Shown here: piece after piece, positions 62,659 through 64,000 of the stretch
Layout: each line of letters opens with the position of its first letter
How positions within the stretch are numbered: position 1 is the stretch's first letter
From: Polynucleobacter meluiroseus
GTDB taxonomy: Bacteria; Pseudomonadota; Gammaproteobacteria; Burkholderiales; Burkholderiaceae
NCBI GenBank assembly: GCA_945881875.1
Contig: CAMCVH010000004.1
Location: forward strand, 107,839 to 171,838
Length of the DNA stretch: 64,000 bases
Reading direction: 5' to 3'
Position numbers and translations under genes: made by a program
Notes under the pieces: model-generated
Databases searched by the model: none
Told to the model about the DNA's origin: nothing
Seen by the model: only the letters and a program-made list of their open reading frames with translations

Positions 62659-63309
62659 TTATTTAGCAGCAGCAGTTTTAACTGCTGGAGTGATGATGAC
62701 TTTGCCGCCACGAGAACCTGGAATCGCGCCTTTAATCAAGAGCAATTTGCGTTCTGCGTCAATTCGAGCAACTTCAAGATTTTGAACAGTACGAGTCACA
62801 TCACCTAAGTGACCTGTCATACGCTTACCCGGAAAAACACGACCTGGATCCTGAGCCATACCAATAGAGCCAGGAACATTATGTGAACGTGAGTTACCGT
62901 GGGATGCACGACCAGAAGCAAAATGGTGGCGCTTAATAGTGCCGGCGTAACCCTTACCGATCGTTGTACCTTGCACGTCAACTTTTTGACCAACTGCAAA
63001 TGTATCAAGACCAATAATGTCGCCAACTTTTAGCTCACCAGCTTTTGCTGCGTCAATACGGAATTCGTTTAAGGCGTTACCTGCTAATACACCTGCTTTA
63101 GCAAAGTGACCAGCTTGTGGTTTAACAACGCGTGAAGCACGGCGAGTTCCAAAAGCCAACTGAACAGCTGTATAGCCATCAGTTTCCTTGGTTTTAACTT
63201 GCGCAATGCGGTTATCGCTTACGTCGATAACTGTGACCGGAACAGCATCACCCTCTTCTGTAAAGAGGCGGGTCATGCCGACCTTGCGGCCGATCAAGCC
63301 TAGGCTCAT
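62659..63309 (-). CDS. rplC: 50S ribosomal protein L3
   Basis: A 216-residue protein: [20 protein letters not shown] and [34 protein letters not shown] region, whose glutamine is the usual methylation site. It follows a 137-base gap after rpsJ that contains a promoter and a hairpin leader. Confidence 0.98.
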   Translation of the reverse strand: MSLGLIGRKVGMTRLFTEEGDAVPVTVIDVSDNRIAQVKTKETDGYTAVQLAFGTRRASRVVKPQAGHFAKAGVLAGNALNEFRIDAAKAGELKVGDIIGLDTFAVGQKVDVQGTTIGKGYAGTIKRHHFASGRASHGNSRSHNVPGSIGMAQDPGRVFPGKRMTGHLGDVTRTVQNLEVARIDAERKLLLIKGAIPGSRGGKVIITPAVKTAAAK

Positions 63310-63375
63310 ATTAATACTCCAATGCTGACTACGATTGGCCAGCGGAAATTTATAAATAGTACTTTTTAACTACTT

Positions 63376-63395
63376 TTTCCAGATATTTCTGGAAA
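63376..63395 (-). promoter_or_regulatory. Hairpin at the 5' end of the predicted rplC (S10-type) mRNA
   Basis: TTTCCAGA (minus strand) pairs with TCTGGAAA around AATA, a perfect 8-base stem. It begins 8 bases after the -10 box of the rplC promoter. Its first half repeats the CTTTCCAG found in the equivalent place before rplN. It is not followed by a T-run, so it is not a terminator. Confidence 0.6.
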
Positions 63396-63402
63396 GTCCG
63401 CT

Positions 63403-63431
63403 ATTGTAGCGCCTTTTTTTAAGCCCTGCAA
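63403..63431 (-). promoter_or_regulatory. rplC: Promoter between rpsJ and rplC
   Basis: On the minus strand TTGCAG (63426-63431), a 17-base spacer and TACAAT (63403-63408). A 7-base inverted repeat (63400-63406 with 63429-63435) brackets it. The leader to the rplC start is about 87 bases. Confidence 0.68.
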
Positions 63432-63446
63432 TAGCAGTTTAAACAA

Positions 63447-63758
63447 TTATTGAAGCTTAATTTCGACATCCACGCCAGCTGGAAGGTCTAATTTCATCAA
63501 TGCATCAACTGTTTTTTCAGTTGGATCAACAATATCCATCAAACGCAGGTGGGTACGGATCTCTAGCTGATCACGAGAAGTCTTATTTACGTGCGGTGAA
63601 CGAAGAATGTCAAAACGCTCGATACGAGTTGGCAAAGGTACTGGACCTTTAACAACTGCACCGGTACGTTTTGCAGTGTCTACAATTTCAGCAGCTGACT
63701 GATCAATCAAACGATAGTCAAAAGCTTTTAATCTAATACGAATTTTCTGATTTTGCAT
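63447..63758 (-). CDS. rpsJ: 30S ribosomal protein S10
   Basis: A 103-residue protein, NusE in antitermination: [30 protein letters not shown] and [28 protein letters not shown] in conserved pieces. It follows tuf by 94 bases and is separated from rplC by a promoter-bearing gap. Confidence 0.98.
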   Translation of the reverse strand: MQNQKIRIRLKAFDYRLIDQSAAEIVDTAKRTGAVVKGPVPLPTRIERFDILRSPHVNKTSRDQLEIRTHLRLMDIVDPTEKTVDALMKLDLPAGVDVEIKLQ

Positions 63759-63809
63759 TTTTTATCCTAAAGAGCAGTGCGATGTTGTCACGAAAATAAC
63801 TAAAGAGCG

Positions 63810-63836
63810 CGGTGGCACGCAACATTCGCGCCACCG
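63810..63836 (-). terminator. Weak hairpin after tuf
   Basis: CGGTGGC pairs with GCCACCG (7 bases, 13-base loop), and the minus strand continues with CGCTCTTTAGTTATTTT. It could attenuate transcription between tuf and rpsJ, but the T-run is interrupted. Confidence 0.3.
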
Positions 63837-63852
63837 TTATGTGCAAAACTTA

Positions 63853-64000
63853 TTATTCTAAAACTTTAGCAACAACACCGGCACCAACAGTTCGACCGCC
63901 TTCACGGATCGCAAAACGGAGACCTTCTTCCATCGCAATCGGAGCAATCAACTTCACTGTAATCGTGACGTTATCACCAGGCATCACCATCTCTTTGTCT
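63853..64000 (-). CDS. tuf: Elongation factor Tu (C-terminal end only)
   Basis: The last 49 codons of EF-Tu: [20 protein letters not shown], then [20 protein letters not shown] and VVAKVLE before TAA. The rest lies beyond the right edge. It delivers aminoacyl-tRNA to the ribosome. The order tuf-rpsJ-rplC is standard for the str/S10 junction. Confidence 0.97.
   Translation of the reverse strand, partial: DKEMVMPGDNVTITVKLIAPIAMEEGLRFAIREGGRTVGAGVVAKVLE

Noticed and set aside
63810..63836. Firm terminator after tuf
   Set aside because: Only a 7-base stem with a large loop and a broken T-run; listed as a weak feature, not relied on.

Overview
The window reads as chromosome of a free-living betaproteobacterium, most likely a Polynucleobacter-like member of the Burkholderiaceae. 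This is an inference. The grounds are gene order (murA-his-hinT-tatABC, mlaFEDACB next to an ABC-2 transporter, degS/nif3/petA, lptM-lysA, S10-spc-alpha clusters with infA between secY and rpmJ), a Burkholderiales-type porin, a short HisG, and a base composition that looks AT-rich for the order. Coding density is very high. No gap between genes exceeds 300 bases, and I saw no rRNA, tRNA, CRISPR array, prophage or integron.

Layout. 1-2440: 5' end of petA (Rieske protein), a NIF3-family gene and a DegS/DegQ-type periplasmic protease. 2447-8835: a block of transport and envelope genes (gltIJKL glutamate/aspartate ABC importer, a general porin, a Sel1-repeat protein). 8854-14770: tatCBA, hinT and hisEIFAHB, all on the minus strand. 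14896-16583: a plus-strand hisC followed by two small coiled-coil/membrane proteins on the minus strand. 16702-25710: hisD, hisG, murA, a BolA-family gene, an ABC-2 exporter pair and the Mla lipid-transport genes, all minus. 25748-31990: gltD and gltB (glutamate synthase). 32099-37262: a REP-like palindrome, a REP-associated tyrosine transposase, dgt, aroB, aroK, a shortened PilQ-like secretin and a PilP/PilO-like membrane protein. 37400-49530: mrcA, cyaY, the small lipoprotein gene lptM (not found by a 60-residue cut-off), lysA, the ResB/CcsA cytochrome c assembly pair, cytochrome c4, engB, hemB, dsbD and cutA. 49551-64000: a ribosomal protein block from rplQ back to rpsJ and the 3' end of tuf, all minus, including rpmJ (38 aa) and rpmD (58 aa).

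How the genes work together. All histidine biosynthesis enzymes except the HisG partner HisZ and the phosphatase HisN are here, split into two minus-strand units around an inverted hisC. The Tat system encoded here would export the twin-arginine Rieske protein whose gene opens the window. Cytochrome c4 sits beside the genes that attach haem to it, and hemB (haem precursor) and dsbD (thiol reduction for cytochrome maturation) are nearby. MlaFEDACB keeps lipid asymmetry in the outer membrane that carries the porin. GltIJKL imports glutamate, and GltBD makes it.

Most interesting points: the two main ribosomal transcription starts (before rplC and before rplN) share a 15-base pattern running from the -10 box into a hairpin at the very 5' end of the mRNA; hisC is inverted inside an otherwise normal his cluster and is accompanied by a tandem pair of small proteins; the PilQ-like secretin has lost its N1 and AMIN regions and pilM/N/O are absent; a transposase gene of the REP-associated class lies next to a perfect palindrome that also abuts the gltB promoter. 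I found no strong evidence for a wholly new defence or metabolic system. The window is mainly housekeeping.
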